Source: Rhizobiales bacterium 62-47
GTDB lineage: Bacteria > Pseudomonadota > Alphaproteobacteria > Rhizobiales > Xanthobacteraceae
NCBI GenBank assembly: GCA_001899255.1
Contig: MKVX01000018.1
Location: 497,150 to 561,149, forward strand
Reading direction: 5' to 3'
DNA: 64,000 nucleotides
Part shown: one piece after another, positions 49,421 through 58,767 of the stretch
Layout of the letters: each line of letters starts with the position of its first letter
How positions within the stretch are numbered: position 1 is the first letter of the stretch
The notes under the pieces: model-generated
Database searches by the model: none
The model's input: only the letters and a program-made list of their open reading frames with translations
What the model was told of the DNA's origin: nothing
Made by a program: the position numbers and the translations under genes

Positions 49421-51121
49421 ATGAACGAACTGCCCTGGATCAAGTCTTACCCTTCCGGCGTCAACTGGAGAGCCGAGATTCCACTGATGCCGGTGCAGGA
49501 AATTCTCGAGACATCCGCGGCGCAATGGCCGAACCAGCCGGCAATCGATTTCATGGGGCGGCGCATCTCCTATTCCGAGCTCAATGACCTCGCCAACCGG
49601 ATGGCGACCGGTCTGCAAAAACTCGGCGTGAAGCCGGGCGTTCATGTCGGTCTGTATCTTCCCAACACGCCGCACTATCTGATCGCACTGTTCGGCGTGC
49701 TGAAAGCCGGTGGAACGATCGTGAACTATTCGCCGCTCGATGCCGAGAAAGTTCTCGAACACAAGGTCGAGGATAGCGAAACGGATTTCCTCGTCACGCT
49801 CGACCTTGCATCGCTTTATCCGCAGATGGGAAATCTACTCGGCAAAACCCGGTTGAAGAAACTGATTGTCGGGACGCTCGCCGAAATGACGGCAAATCCG
49901 GACGCCGTGTCGGCGCAGATGCAGACTGCCAAGCAACTTGCCGCCGTTCCGGATGACGATCGCCATATCTCCTTCGCGAAGCTGATTGATAACGACGGCA
50001 TCTACCGCAGCTATCCGGTTTCCGACCTCGCCGATACCATCGCTGTCCTGCAATACACCGGCGGTACGACGGGCTTGCCGAAGGGCGCGATGCTGACGCA
50101 TGCCAATCTGTCGGCTGCGACCGAGCAATGCATCGAGACGACCCGGACATACCCGCCCGTACTCGAATTAGGCAAGGAGCGTGTCCTTGCTGTGCTGCCG
50201 CCGTTTCACATCTATGCGCTCACGGTGAATATGCTGCTCGGCATTCGGATCGGTGCTGAACTTATTCTTCATACGCGGTTCGATATCGAGGCCGTCGTTA
50301 GGGAACTGTCGGAAAAAAAGATCACCGCATTCCCCGGCGTGCCGACGATGTTCGTCGCCGTGCTCAATCATCCGGCGGCGTCGCAGGCCGATCTCAGTTC
50401 GCTGAAATGGTGCAATTCGGGCGGCGCGCCGCTTCCGCTCGAGGTGCAACGCGGTTTCGAGAAACTGACCGGATGCCGATTGGCTGAAGGGTGGGGCATG
50501 ACCGAAACCTCGCCAACCGGTACGTTTACGCCGACCACGGATGCGCCTCGGCCGGGATCCTGCGGCGTGCCCAGTCCCGGCATCACGATCAAATTTCTCA
50601 GCGTCGAAGATAACCAGACCTGGGTCGGGTTGGGCGAAACGGGCGAACTGTGCATCCGCGGTCCGAACGTCATGAAGGGCTACTGGAAGAAGCCCGATGC
50701 CACGGCAGAGGTGATGACGGCCGATGGCTTCATGAGGACTGGCGACGTCGGCTACATGGATCAGGACGGTTACGTCTACATCGTCGACCGGACCAAGGAC
50801 ATGCTGCTATGCGGCGGGTTCAACGTTTATCCGCGCGTCCTCGAAGAGGCGATCTACAAGCATCCCGCCGTGGAAGAGGTGGCGGTCATCGGCATTCGCG
50901 ATGAGTATCGCGGGCAGTCACCCAAAGCGTTCATCAAGCTCAAGTCTGGCGCTGCGCCCTTCACGCTGAAAGAACTGCAGGACTTCCTGAAGGACAAGCT
51001 CGGCAAGCACGAAATGGTGCACGCGCTCGATATTCGTTCGGAATTACCCAAGACCGCGGTCGGGAAGCTGTCGAAGAAAGACCTTTACGACGAAGAGGAA
51101 CGCAAGGCCAAGGCGAACTGA
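49421..51121 (+). CDS. pimA: Acyl-CoA ligase (PimA-type long-chain/dicarboxylate-CoA ligase)
   Basis: 566-residue adenylate-forming enzyme. The AMP/ATP loop YTGGTTGLPKGAMLTH, the motif GWGMTETSP, the hinge region VDRTKDMLLCGGFNVYPRVLEE and the catalytic Lys in PKTAVGKLSKKDL are present. The sequence is of the type annotated PimA in Rhodopseudomonas (pimeloyl/dicarboxylate and fatty acid activation); the symbol is by resemblance. It probably supplies acyl-CoA for the WS/DGAT gene next to it. Confidence 0.86.
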   Translation: MNELPWIKSYPSGVNWRAEIPLMPVQEILETSAAQWPNQPAIDFMGRRISYSELNDLANRMATGLQKLGVKPGVHVGLYLPNTPHYLIALFGVLKAGGTIVNYSPLDAEKVLEHKVEDSETDFLVTLDLASLYPQMGNLLGKTRLKKLIVGTLAEMTANPDAVSAQMQTAKQLAAVPDDDRHISFAKLIDNDGIYRSYPVSDLADTIAVLQYTGGTTGLPKGAMLTHANLSAATEQCIETTRTYPPVLELGKERVLAVLPPFHIYALTVNMLLGIRIGAELILHTRFDIEAVVRELSEKKITAFPGVPTMFVAVLNHPAASQADLSSLKWCNSGGAPLPLEVQRGFEKLTGCRLAEGWGMTETSPTGTFTPTTDAPRPGSCGVPSPGITIKFLSVEDNQTWVGLGETGELCIRGPNVMKGYWKKPDATAEVMTADGFMRTGDVGYMDQDGYVYIVDRTKDMLLCGGFNVYPRVLEEAIYKHPAVEEVAVIGIRDEYRGQSPKAFIKLKSGAAPFTLKELQDFLKDKLGKHEMVHALDIRSELPKTAVGKLSKKDLYDEEERKAKAN

Positions 51122-51242
51122 CCGGCCCGACCGCGCTCGTTTTCAGCAGGGTGCTTTCGGCAATGAGAGATCGGAAGCGCTTCGATGGAAGTCATGTCGA
51201 TACGCCGCGTCGCTACGCGCGATGGCAATAGGGAGGACGACA

Positions 51243-52745
51243 GTGGACCAACTCAGCAGCATGGACGCGTCATTCCTGCACTTTGAGACGCCGGAAACGC
51301 CGATGCATGTCGGCAGCCTGATGCTCTTCGAACTGCCGGAAGGATACACCGGCGACTACTATGAAGATGTGAAAGAGATGATCGGCAAGCGTTTGCACCT
51401 CGCATCGGTGTTGACGCGAAAACTGGCGCAGATGCCGTTCGAGCTGGCGGAGCCGGTGTGGATCGACGATGACGATATCGATCTCGACTATCATATTCGA
51501 TCTGTGACCCTGCGCCGCCCCGGCACGATGGCGCAATTGGAGCAACTTATCGCCCGGCTGCATTCGACATTGCTGGATCGCAGCCGCGCACTGTGGGAGA
51601 TGTACGTCATCGAGGGGTTGGAAAGCGGACACGTCGCTTTCTATACCAAGGCGCATCACAGTGGCGTCGATGGCAAAGCCGGCGTCGAATTGGCGAAAGT
51701 GCTCTACGACGTTTCGCCGAAGATCCGCGAAGTGCCGCCGCCGCGCCGCAAGCGATCCAGCGGGCAATATCAGCTCGGCGTCACCGAGTTGCTGCAGGCT
51801 GCGGCCCAAAACGCCGCCCAACAGTATCGCAAGATCGCCGAGGCGCTGCCATCCGCCGCCAAGGCATTCAGCACAGCGGCGAGCGTGATCGCCAGCCAAC
51901 AAGTCCCGAAGGGCGAACGTGCGCTCAATCTGGGTCTCGCGCCGAACACGATCTTCAATCAGTCGATCACCAATCAGCGATCGTACAGCACGCTGTCGGT
52001 GCCATTGGCCGATATCAAGGCGCTCGGCAAACGCGTCGGCGGCACGGTGAATACCATCGTGATGGCGACCTGCAGTATCGCGCTGGAACGGTTTCTGAAG
52101 GAGCGCGATCTGTTGCCGAAGGAAACTTTGATCGCGATGGTGCCGGTCAGCCTGCGCGCTGAAGGCGATGCCTCGATGAACAACCAGGTCTCCGCTGTGC
52201 GGGTCGATCTTGCCAGCGACATCGCGGATATCCCGGCGAGGTTCAAGGCGATCCACGCGTCGTCGGAAGCGGCGAAGGCGGTGGTCCGTGAGTTGAAACC
52301 GGTGCTCGGCATCAATGTGCCGATTACCGGTGCCCCGTGGCTGATGACCGGCCTCGCATCGCTGCTCGGGCGTTCGAACGTCGCCGGCAGATTGCCCGCG
52401 GCCGGCAACGTGCTGATCTCCAACGTGCCCGGTCCGCCGATGCCGCTGTACATGGCTGGCGCGAAGATGGTGCACTATTATCCCGTATCGATCCCTTATC
52501 ACGGCAGCGCACTGAACATCACCGTGCACAGTTATGCCGGGCTGCTGGAGTTCGGGTTGACCGCCTGTCGCCGTGTGCTGTCGCAGGAAGAGTCGTGGGA
52601 GATCGTCAAGCATCTGCAGGCGGCGCTTGCCGAAATCGAAGCCTTGCCGACGGTTCCCGAGACCGCGACGGTCGTCGAGATCAACGTGCCAGCGAAAGCA
52701 TCCGCGAAGAGAAAGTCCGAAATCTCAGGAGAACGGAACGCCTAG
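51243..52745 (+). CDS. Wax ester synthase/acyl-CoA:diacylglycerol acyltransferase (WS/DGAT)
   Basis: 500 residues. The catalytic HHxxxDG motif reads HHSGVDG (His138). RSRALWEMYVIEGL matches the PLW motif and NVPGPPMPLYMAGAKM the NVPG region. Such enzymes join acyl-CoA to fatty alcohols or diacylglycerol, making wax esters or triacylglycerol. GTG 51243 is preferred because gggagga lies 6 nt before it; the in-frame ATG 51222 has no SD. The C-terminus is basic. Confidence 0.9.
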   Translation: MDQLSSMDASFLHFETPETPMHVGSLMLFELPEGYTGDYYEDVKEMIGKRLHLASVLTRKLAQMPFELAEPVWIDDDDIDLDYHIRSVTLRRPGTMAQLEQLIARLHSTLLDRSRALWEMYVIEGLESGHVAFYTKAHHSGVDGKAGVELAKVLYDVSPKIREVPPPRRKRSSGQYQLGVTELLQAAAQNAAQQYRKIAEALPSAAKAFSTAASVIASQQVPKGERALNLGLAPNTIFNQSITNQRSYSTLSVPLADIKALGKRVGGTVNTIVMATCSIALERFLKERDLLPKETLIAMVPVSLRAEGDASMNNQVSAVRVDLASDIADIPARFKAIHASSEAAKAVVRELKPVLGINVPITGAPWLMTGLASLLGRSNVAGRLPAAGNVLISNVPGPPMPLYMAGAKMVHYYPVSIPYHGSALNITVHSYAGLLEFGLTACRRVLSQEESWEIVKHLQAALAEIEALPTVPETATVVEINVPAKASAKRKSEISGERNA

Positions 52746-52963
52746 CCGGATTCGAAAACACGATCCGAGACGGCGAGCAAAGCCAGATAGCCACCGGCCG
52801 GCGGATTTGTCCGGTCTGACATGCTGATGAACCGCAGCCTGCAAGGCCGCGGCATGGATGACGTGCGGCCTGATGCGAGTTGCTTCATGTCCGGGAGAAA
52901 GCCGCTTCGAGAGTCGTGTTTCGATACTGAACAATGCAGTTCAAGGGTTGGGAGGGAACCACT

Positions 52964-54319
52964 ATGCATCCGCCTGTTGCGAATAACGGACCGCTACGGT
53001 CGCCGATTCTGGAAAATCCGCTCTACAAGTCCGTCTTCTCGAAAATTGACTGGCGCATCATTCCGCTGCTGCTCATCGCCTATATGGTCGCCTATCTCGA
53101 CCGTATCAATATTGGCTATGCGCAACTGCAGATGAAGCAGACCTTGCCGTTCGACGATGCGGTCTACGGGCTCGGCGCGGGCATCTTCTTCATCGGATAT
53201 TTCCTGTTCGAAGTGCCGAGCAACCTGTTGCTGGAGAAAATCGGCGCGCGCAAGACGCTGTTGCGGATCATGGTGCTGTGGGGACTAGCAGCGACGGCGA
53301 TGATGTTCGTCTCGACGCCGGCCCAATTCTACATCGTGAGATTCCTGCTGGGTGCGTTCGAAGCCGGTTTCTTCCCGGGCGTCATTCTCTATTTCACTTA
53401 TTGGTATCCGTCGGTGCGGCGTGGCCAGGTGATAGCGATCTTCATGTCGGCGACGACGATCGTGTCGGTCATTGCCGGCCCGCTATGCGGCGCCATCCTG
53501 AAATACTTCGATGGCTTTTCGGGAATGCACGGCTGGCAATGGCTGTTCCTGGTGCAAGGGCTGCCGGCGGTCCTGCTCGGTTTCCTCGTTTACTTCATGC
53601 TGGAGGACAAACCGGCTCAGGCGAACTGGCTGTCGGCAGACGAGAAGATGCTGATCGATGATGCCTTCAAGAGCGATACAAGACATGAGGCGTTGCCCGA
53701 CGCCGGTTCGTTCGCCCAATGCCTGCGCGACCCGAAGGTCTATGTATTATCGCTGATTTACTTCCTGCTGTTGGGGGCGACCTACACGATGGTGTTCTGG
53801 TTGCCGACACTGGTGCAAAGCTGGGGCGTCAAGGACCTGTTCCTCATCGGTATCTATACGGCCATTCCCAACGCGGTCGGCGTCATCGGCATGATCCTGA
53901 TCGGCCGTCATTCGGACAAGTGGCACGAACGACGGTGGCATTATGTCGCCTGCGTCTTCATTGCCGCGGCCGGTCTCTTCATCACCACGCTGTTCCAGGG
54001 CAATCTGGTCGGATCGATCTTCGCGCTGTCTTCCGCGGTGATCGGCATCGCATCGGCGACGCCGCTGTTCTTTGCGCTGACCAGCGAATATCTGTCGGCG
54101 GGTGCTGCTGCGGGTGGGCTTGCGCTCATCAGCAGCCTCGGCAATCTTGGACCGTCGGTGAGCCCGTCGATCAACGGCTTCATCGTCAAATACACCGGGG
54201 ACAATATTTACAGCATGTACTTCGTCATGTCGTTGTATTTGCTGTCGGGAGTGTTGTTGTTGCTGACGATGCGTGCGGCCGCGCCGTCGCGCGTGGCGGC
54301 GGCAGTTCCCGCGCAATAG
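52964..54319 (+). CDS. MFS transporter, anion:cation symporter (ACS)-like
   Basis: 451 residues with twelve hydrophobic helices. The MFS motif region YLDRINIGYAQLQM follows helix 1, and the second half has IGRHSDKWHERRWHY. It resembles tartrate/4-hydroxyphenylacetate/phthalate transporters, so an organic anion substrate is likely. ATG 52964 has ggaggg 7 nt upstream. It is 218 bp after WS/DGAT; the link to lipid metabolism is positional only. Confidence 0.85.
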   Translation: MHPPVANNGPLRSPILENPLYKSVFSKIDWRIIPLLLIAYMVAYLDRINIGYAQLQMKQTLPFDDAVYGLGAGIFFIGYFLFEVPSNLLLEKIGARKTLLRIMVLWGLAATAMMFVSTPAQFYIVRFLLGAFEAGFFPGVILYFTYWYPSVRRGQVIAIFMSATTIVSVIAGPLCGAILKYFDGFSGMHGWQWLFLVQGLPAVLLGFLVYFMLEDKPAQANWLSADEKMLIDDAFKSDTRHEALPDAGSFAQCLRDPKVYVLSLIYFLLLGATYTMVFWLPTLVQSWGVKDLFLIGIYTAIPNAVGVIGMILIGRHSDKWHERRWHYVACVFIAAAGLFITTLFQGNLVGSIFALSSAVIGIASATPLFFALTSEYLSAGAAAGGLALISSLGNLGPSVSPSINGFIVKYTGDNIYSMYFVMSLYLLSGVLLLLTMRAAAPSRVAAAVPAQ

Positions 54320-54405
54320 ACCCGGCGCGTTAAAAAATCTCCGGAGGCGCCGTGGCGGCTCCGGCTTGTTGCAAGATGTCGCGACGTATCACATGAAAGG
54401 ACGCC

Positions 54406-55320
54406 ATGCCGATAGTTTCCGCGAACGGTATCGAAATCGCCTACGACGAATTCGGTGGCGCCAGAGCGCCGGCCATTCTGCTCATCATGGGCCTTGGCAC
54501 GCAAATGATCGCTTGGCCGGAGCCGTTCTGCGATCGGCTGGCGGCGCGCGGTTTTCGCGTCGTGCGGTTCGACAATCGCGATATCGGCCTCTCGACCAAA
54601 TTCGAGTCTGCAGGGCCGGTCGATGTCGGCGCTGCTTTCATGCAGGCGATGGCACGCCGACCTGTCTCGTCGCCCTACAAGCTGGACGACATGGCGGCCG
54701 ACGCGGTCGGATTGATGGATGTCCTCGGCATCCAGCGCGCGCACGTGGTCGGCGCATCGATGGGTGGAATGATTGCGCAGGTGGTTGCGGGCAGGTATCC
54801 GGACCGCACGCAAAGCCTCGTGTCCATCATGTCGTCCAGCGGCAATCCTGATTTGCCACCGGCGAAACCGGACGCGATCGGTGCTCTGCTGGCGCCACGG
54901 CCCGGCGCCGACGAGCGCGAGAAGATCATCGCGCACGGCATGAATGTCTATCGCATCATCGGCAGTCCGGGCTTCCCGACGCCGGAGGATGAATTGCGAG
55001 CCAAGATCGAACGATCCACCGACCGGTCTTATTATCCCGTTGGCGTGGGACGTCAGCTCGTAGCGGTGCTTGCTTCGGGAAGCAGGGTCGATCTGCTCAA
55101 GACGATTCAAGCGCCGACGCTGGTCCTGCACGGTGCGGATGATCCGCTGGTGCCGGTGGAGGCCGGAAAGGACACCGCGAAGCATGTTCCGGGCGCGAGG
55201 CTGCAGATCGTGCCGGGCATGGGACACGACCTTGCGCCGGGTCTGGTGCCGATCCTCGCCGATGCGATCGCGGAGCACTGTCTGGCGGCGGACACCAGCT
55301 CAAGGGCGGCCGCGATGTGA
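54406..55320 (+). CDS. Alpha/beta hydrolase
   Basis: 304 residues. Typical fold features are VSANGIEIAYDEFGG, RVVRFDNRDIGLSTK, the nucleophile elbow GASMGGMIAQ and the catalytic His in PGMGHDLAPG, with an Asp in HGADDPLVPV. Close to the epoxide hydrolase/3-oxoadipate lactonase-like branch. Substrate unknown. An aagga SD precedes the ATG. Confidence 0.85.
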   Translation: MPIVSANGIEIAYDEFGGARAPAILLIMGLGTQMIAWPEPFCDRLAARGFRVVRFDNRDIGLSTKFESAGPVDVGAAFMQAMARRPVSSPYKLDDMAADAVGLMDVLGIQRAHVVGASMGGMIAQVVAGRYPDRTQSLVSIMSSSGNPDLPPAKPDAIGALLAPRPGADEREKIIAHGMNVYRIIGSPGFPTPEDELRAKIERSTDRSYYPVGVGRQLVAVLASGSRVDLLKTIQAPTLVLHGADDPLVPVEAGKDTAKHVPGARLQIVPGMGHDLAPGLVPILADAIAEHCLAADTSSRAAAM

Positions 55321-55426
55321 AGTGAGTATCGGCCGAACCGATTGGTGTCGCCGTGGTTTCCGCGACGGTCGTGATGAACGTGTCATCGCGCTCAAATCTG
55401 CATAGCGCCCGGATCGGGCCGGGCGA

Positions 55427-55864
55427 TCAGGATACGATCTTCAAAGACCCGAGATGCAGCTCACTGCTGCTGTCGTTGATCGCCACGCGAATGTGGATCA
55501 TTCCGGGCGATTTGATTTCGAGGGGCGAGAAAACCAGACTTGCCGCAACGACGATGTAGGGCGGGATCGGCTGATCCTTCGGCAAGTTTCTCACCAGTTC
55601 GAGCTGGTCTTCGAGCGCCGGAACATCGATTGGTTCTTCTGCGATCGGCTGGTCTTCGCCCGGTATGTAGCAACGTGCGACCACGGACGTATAGGGCTGG
55701 GTTGCCGGCGAGAAGACGTAAAAATGGACGCAGAACTTCGGCAGCGTCACCGGAAATTCCCGGCCGACGAACATCACCGCATTGTAGCAACCGATGAAGC
55801 TGAGCTTTCCCCCGGGTTCATTGCGAATGTCGTCGCAGAAAATACTGTAGCCGTATCGCTCCAT
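55427..55864 (-). CDS. DUF6941-like protein, third gene of the toxin-antitoxin-type trio
   Basis: 145 residues beginning MERYGYSIFCDDIRNEPGGKLSFIGCYNAVMFVG. Beta-rich and likely cytoplasmic, without a signal peptide. Resembles DUF6941 proteins, a family without a known biochemical role. It starts 16 bp downstream of the XRE gene, so it is probably transcribed with it. Confidence 0.72.
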   Translation of the reverse strand: MERYGYSIFCDDIRNEPGGKLSFIGCYNAVMFVGREFPVTLPKFCVHFYVFSPATQPYTSVVARCYIPGEDQPIAEEPIDVPALEDQLELVRNLPKDQPIPPYIVVAASLVFSPLEIKSPGMIHIRVAINDSSSELHLGSLKIVS

Positions 55865-55880
55865 TACAGGCACTCAGACA

Positions 55881-56291
55881 TCATTGCTCGGCGCGAGGCT
55901 CCGGCTCGTTGGGCGCATGCGCCGACTGACCATTGGATCCGGTGCCGGAGCGGCCATTGATGAATCTGATCTGCCCATGGCTGATCGTTGATGTTGTGGT
56001 GCCTTCATTCTGACCGAACGTGTCCGGGCGCTCGCTCAGCTCGAACTTCAATTCCATGTCCATCGCCCAGGCGAGGTCGGCGAGGGAACGCAGCGTGAGA
56101 TTGCTCTCGCCGGACAATTGCCGATTCACCAGCGAGCGATGCACGCCCAGTTTCGTCGCCAATGCCTGTTGAGTTAAACCGTCCTTGGCTTTCTTTTCCG
56201 AAAGCGCCTTGAGCAGTTCGCTTCGAACCCGGCCGATAAAACGACCGGCCTTTCGTGCTCTGCTACCAACATCAAACTGAAATGACGTCAC
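55881..56291 (-). CDS. XRE-family HTH protein, antitoxin-like
   Basis: 136 residues. The HTH reads LTQQALATKLGVHRSLVNRQLSGESNLTLRSLADLAWAMDMEL, a lambda-repressor-like fold of the HigA type. The C-terminal 50 residues are low-complexity (GTTTSTISHGQ, GRSGTGSNGQ). Its start overlaps the upstream gene's end by 20 bp, consistent with a coupled pair in toxin-first order. Confidence 0.83.
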   Translation of the reverse strand: MTSFQFDVGSRARKAGRFIGRVRSELLKALSEKKAKDGLTQQALATKLGVHRSLVNRQLSGESNLTLRSLADLAWAMDMELKFELSERPDTFGQNEGTTTSTISHGQIRFINGRSGTGSNGQSAHAPNEPEPRAEQ

Positions 56292-56757
56292 TGGGAGAAG
56301 TTCCTTTTACGCAGAGATTATCCTCTACACCCAACTCACGACGCAAACGCCTTATCGCGATACGGTACCCGCGATACAAATCATGATCCTTAACGTGGTC
56401 GGCCCAGTCTCCAAATACGCCGACGAAACAATCGATTTTCAGAAACCATCCGAATATTCGGACGTCCGGCGTTTTCAGTTCCCAGACCGCATTCTCCTCA
56501 GCTCGAATAAACCTGAACTGGCGAAGATAGTTCAACGGTTTGCCGCTGACGAACGCATAAATGAGTTGGTCTACTTGCTCCGCTGGAGTTGTGTCGCCGA
56601 GCCGATGTTTCGGTTCAGCGCCTTGCAAAAGCGTATTCAGCCAATCGATGAAGCCGGGCGTTCCGTAAAACAGCCGGAGTGGCTGCTCGCCCACGGCCAA
56701 TTCGATTTCAATCTTTGAAATTGCCCCGTCTCTGATCAAGCCATCAATTGTCGACAT
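56272..56757 (-). CDS. RelE/HigB-like protein, candidate toxin
   Basis: 161 residues. The segment VWELKTPDVRIFGWFLKIDCFVGVFGDWADHVKDHDLY, followed by YRIAIRRLRRELG, fits the beta-sheet and helices of the HigB/RelE (Gp49-like) toxin fold. It is longer than typical HigB (about 90-110) because of an N-terminal extension. It overlaps an HTH antitoxin-like gene in the toxin-first order known for higBA. Toxicity is inferred. Confidence 0.65.
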   Translation of the reverse strand: MSTIDGLIRDGAISKIEIELAVGEQPLRLFYGTPGFIDWLNTLLQGAEPKHRLGDTTPAEQVDQLIYAFVSGKPLNYLRQFRFIRAEENAVWELKTPDVRIFGWFLKIDCFVGVFGDWADHVKDHDLYRGYRIAIRRLRRELGVEDNLCVKGTSPSDVISV

Positions 56758-57067
56758 ATAAATCTACAATCTTGGAGCCGTCAAAGAGAGAATTAACTGG
56801 AACTCTGGTGCGATATTAGGCTCCCCAACTCGCGACGGTCAACGGCAGGGGCAGTATTGTTGTGAATTATGCCCGTCGTTAGCTGCTTTCTGCAGTATTT
56901 GCGCGGTGGCGTGGAACCGGTTCCAATTCAATGCCGCAATATGTGGATGACGCAACCGATTAAGGTAAAAAGACTGTTTCCAATTGCGTATTTGATTAAA
57001 ATTCAGTTAATTTGCATTTGAGGGCAGCGATAATCGCCGGCCCCGCATTGGAAAACAGGGAATTGTC
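56758..57067. promoter_or_regulatory. AT-rich intergenic region between the toxin-like gene and the curlin gene
   Basis: 310 bp with no gene. The part nearest the curlin gene (about 56955-57020) is clearly AT-rich for this window, with runs such as taaaaag and ttgattaaaattcagttaattt, and is divergent between two transcription units. It should contain the curlin promoter and regulator sites, though I cannot mark exact boxes. Confidence 0.5.
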
Positions 57068-58759
57068 ATGAGGACATTGACAACGTTGGCCGTTCTATTG
57101 GCCACGACGTCGTTGGCGGCGGCTGCGGGCAACGAATCGTTTATCGCGCAAGTTGGCGCAGCGAACAACGCGTTGGTTGGACAGACCAGCGGCAATAACA
57201 AGCAAGCCACCATTCAGGCGGGCAAGAAGAATTCCGCAGTGACGTCGCAGTCCGCTGCCGGCTCGAACACCAACGAATCCGGAATCATGCAGATCGGTGC
57301 GAGCAACGGTGCGGCGGTCGGTCAGACCGGCGGCAACAACTCGCAAGGCACGATTCAGGTTGGCGCGAAGAACTTCGCGTCGACGTCGCAGACCAATGCT
57401 GCGGGCAGCAAGAAGAACAAGTCGGGCACCGCGCAGTTCGGTTATAGCAACGGTTCGGTCGTCGGCCAGACCGCCGGCAACAACACGCAGGGCACCCTGC
57501 AGGTTGGCGGCAAGAACTCGTCTACCACCGGTCAGACCACCAATGCTGATGGCGGCTTTAACTCGGCTCGCACCGGTCAGTTCGGCGTCGGCAACAACGC
57601 CGTGACGTCGCAGAACTCGACTGGTATTGCTGACAAGACCACGGGCCCTTCTTTCACCCGGCCCGGTGGCAACGGTGGTGACAACACCTCCGGCGTTCTG
57701 CAGGTCGGCTACCAGAATAACGCGCTGATCGGCCAGAACTCGGCCGGTTCCGGCAATGGTTTGTCCGCTCGCAGCGGCGTTGAGAACAACTCCGGTGCAG
57801 TTCAGATCGGTGGCAAGAACTTCGCCAGCGTCTCGCAGGACGGCACCCGTGCGGGCACGACTGCCAACGCGGCGAGCAACGACTCGTTCGTCGGTCAGTT
57901 CGGCTGGGCCAACGGTGCGCTGGTCGGCCAGAACGGTGGCAACAACTCGCAGGGCACGCTGCAGTTCGGTTCGCGTAACAGCGCAACGACCGGCCAGAAT
58001 GCGACTGACCTTGGTGCAACCAACTCGGCACTGACGCTGCAGGGCGGTTCGGGCAACAACGCGCTGACCTCGCAGGTCACGACCGGTTCTTCGGGTCTTC
58101 CGTCCGGTCACGGTGGCACGAACACCGCGGCGACGATGCAGTTCGGTAAGGGCAACAACGCCGTGACCGGTCAGGATTCGACCGGTGCTGGTGGCTTCCT
58201 GATCGCCAACAACGGCGTTGCCAACAATGCCGCGACGCTTCAGGTCGGCAAGGGCAACTATGCTGCGACCTCGCAGAGTGGCAACCGTCCGCTGGTGGGC
58301 GCTGATTCCGTCTCCAACGACTCGTTCGTCGGCCAGTTCGGTTCCGGCAACGGTGCAGTGGTCGGTCAGACCAACGGCCTGAACGGTCAGGCGACGGTTC
58401 AGATCGGCAAGGGCAACAGCGCCACCACGAGCCAGGCCAACGCCAAGGATTCGTTGAACCAGAACGCCGCTGTGACGTTCCAGGCCGGCCGCCACAACAA
58501 CGCGGTGACCAGCCAGATCGCCAACCCGCTGTCGGCTGGCATCAACGGCTCGCTGATCGCGCAGATCGGTAACGGCAACCAGGCTGCTGTGAGCCAGACC
58601 GGCATGCAGAACATGATCGGCGCCAATCTGCAGGGCACCGTGCAGGTCGGTAACGGCAACTACGCGACGACCGCTCAGGCGAGCGCCGCGAACGTGGCGA
58701 ACACGTCGGTTACGGCGCAGTTCGGCTCGCACAACGTTGCTGTCACGTCTCAGCACTAA
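57068..58759 (+). CDS. csgA: Large curlin-repeat amyloid subunit (CsgA-like), 20 repeats
   Basis: 563 residues. A signal peptide (MRTLTTLAVLLATTSLAAAAG) is followed by 20 curlin-type units of the form Q-x-G-x-x-N-x-A-x3-Q (for instance QVGAANNALVGQ, QAGKKNSAVTSQ, QFGSHNVAVTSQ). Many units alternate between ends in VGQ and in TSQ/TGQ. E. coli CsgA has five units in 151 residues, so this is about four times larger. It lacks Cys and is rich in Asn, Gln, Gly, Ser and Thr. Secreted through CsgG to form surface fibres, by family knowledge. A short hairpin follows its stop. Confidence 0.88.
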   Translation: MRTLTTLAVLLATTSLAAAAGNESFIAQVGAANNALVGQTSGNNKQATIQAGKKNSAVTSQSAAGSNTNESGIMQIGASNGAAVGQTGGNNSQGTIQVGAKNFASTSQTNAAGSKKNKSGTAQFGYSNGSVVGQTAGNNTQGTLQVGGKNSSTTGQTTNADGGFNSARTGQFGVGNNAVTSQNSTGIADKTTGPSFTRPGGNGGDNTSGVLQVGYQNNALIGQNSAGSGNGLSARSGVENNSGAVQIGGKNFASVSQDGTRAGTTANAASNDSFVGQFGWANGALVGQNGGNNSQGTLQFGSRNSATTGQNATDLGATNSALTLQGGSGNNALTSQVTTGSSGLPSGHGGTNTAATMQFGKGNNAVTGQDSTGAGGFLIANNGVANNAATLQVGKGNYAATSQSGNRPLVGADSVSNDSFVGQFGSGNGAVVGQTNGLNGQATVQIGKGNSATTSQANAKDSLNQNAAVTFQAGRHNNAVTSQIANPLSAGINGSLIAQIGNGNQAAVSQTGMQNMIGANLQGTVQVGNGNYATTAQASAANVANTSVTAQFGSHNVAVTSQH

Positions 58760-58767
58760 CGACTACG

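Noticed and set aside
57120-58750. DNA repeats that could be mistaken for a CRISPR array
   Set aside because: The repeats are in frame, degenerate at the DNA level, and code for curlin units; there are no constant-length spacers and no cas genes.
57095-58756. Very long open frame on the minus strand of the curlin gene (553 residues)
   Set aside because: It mirrors the repetitive codon usage of csgA: no signal, no RBS, and its Arg/Val/Ala-rich composition is a by-product of the repeats.
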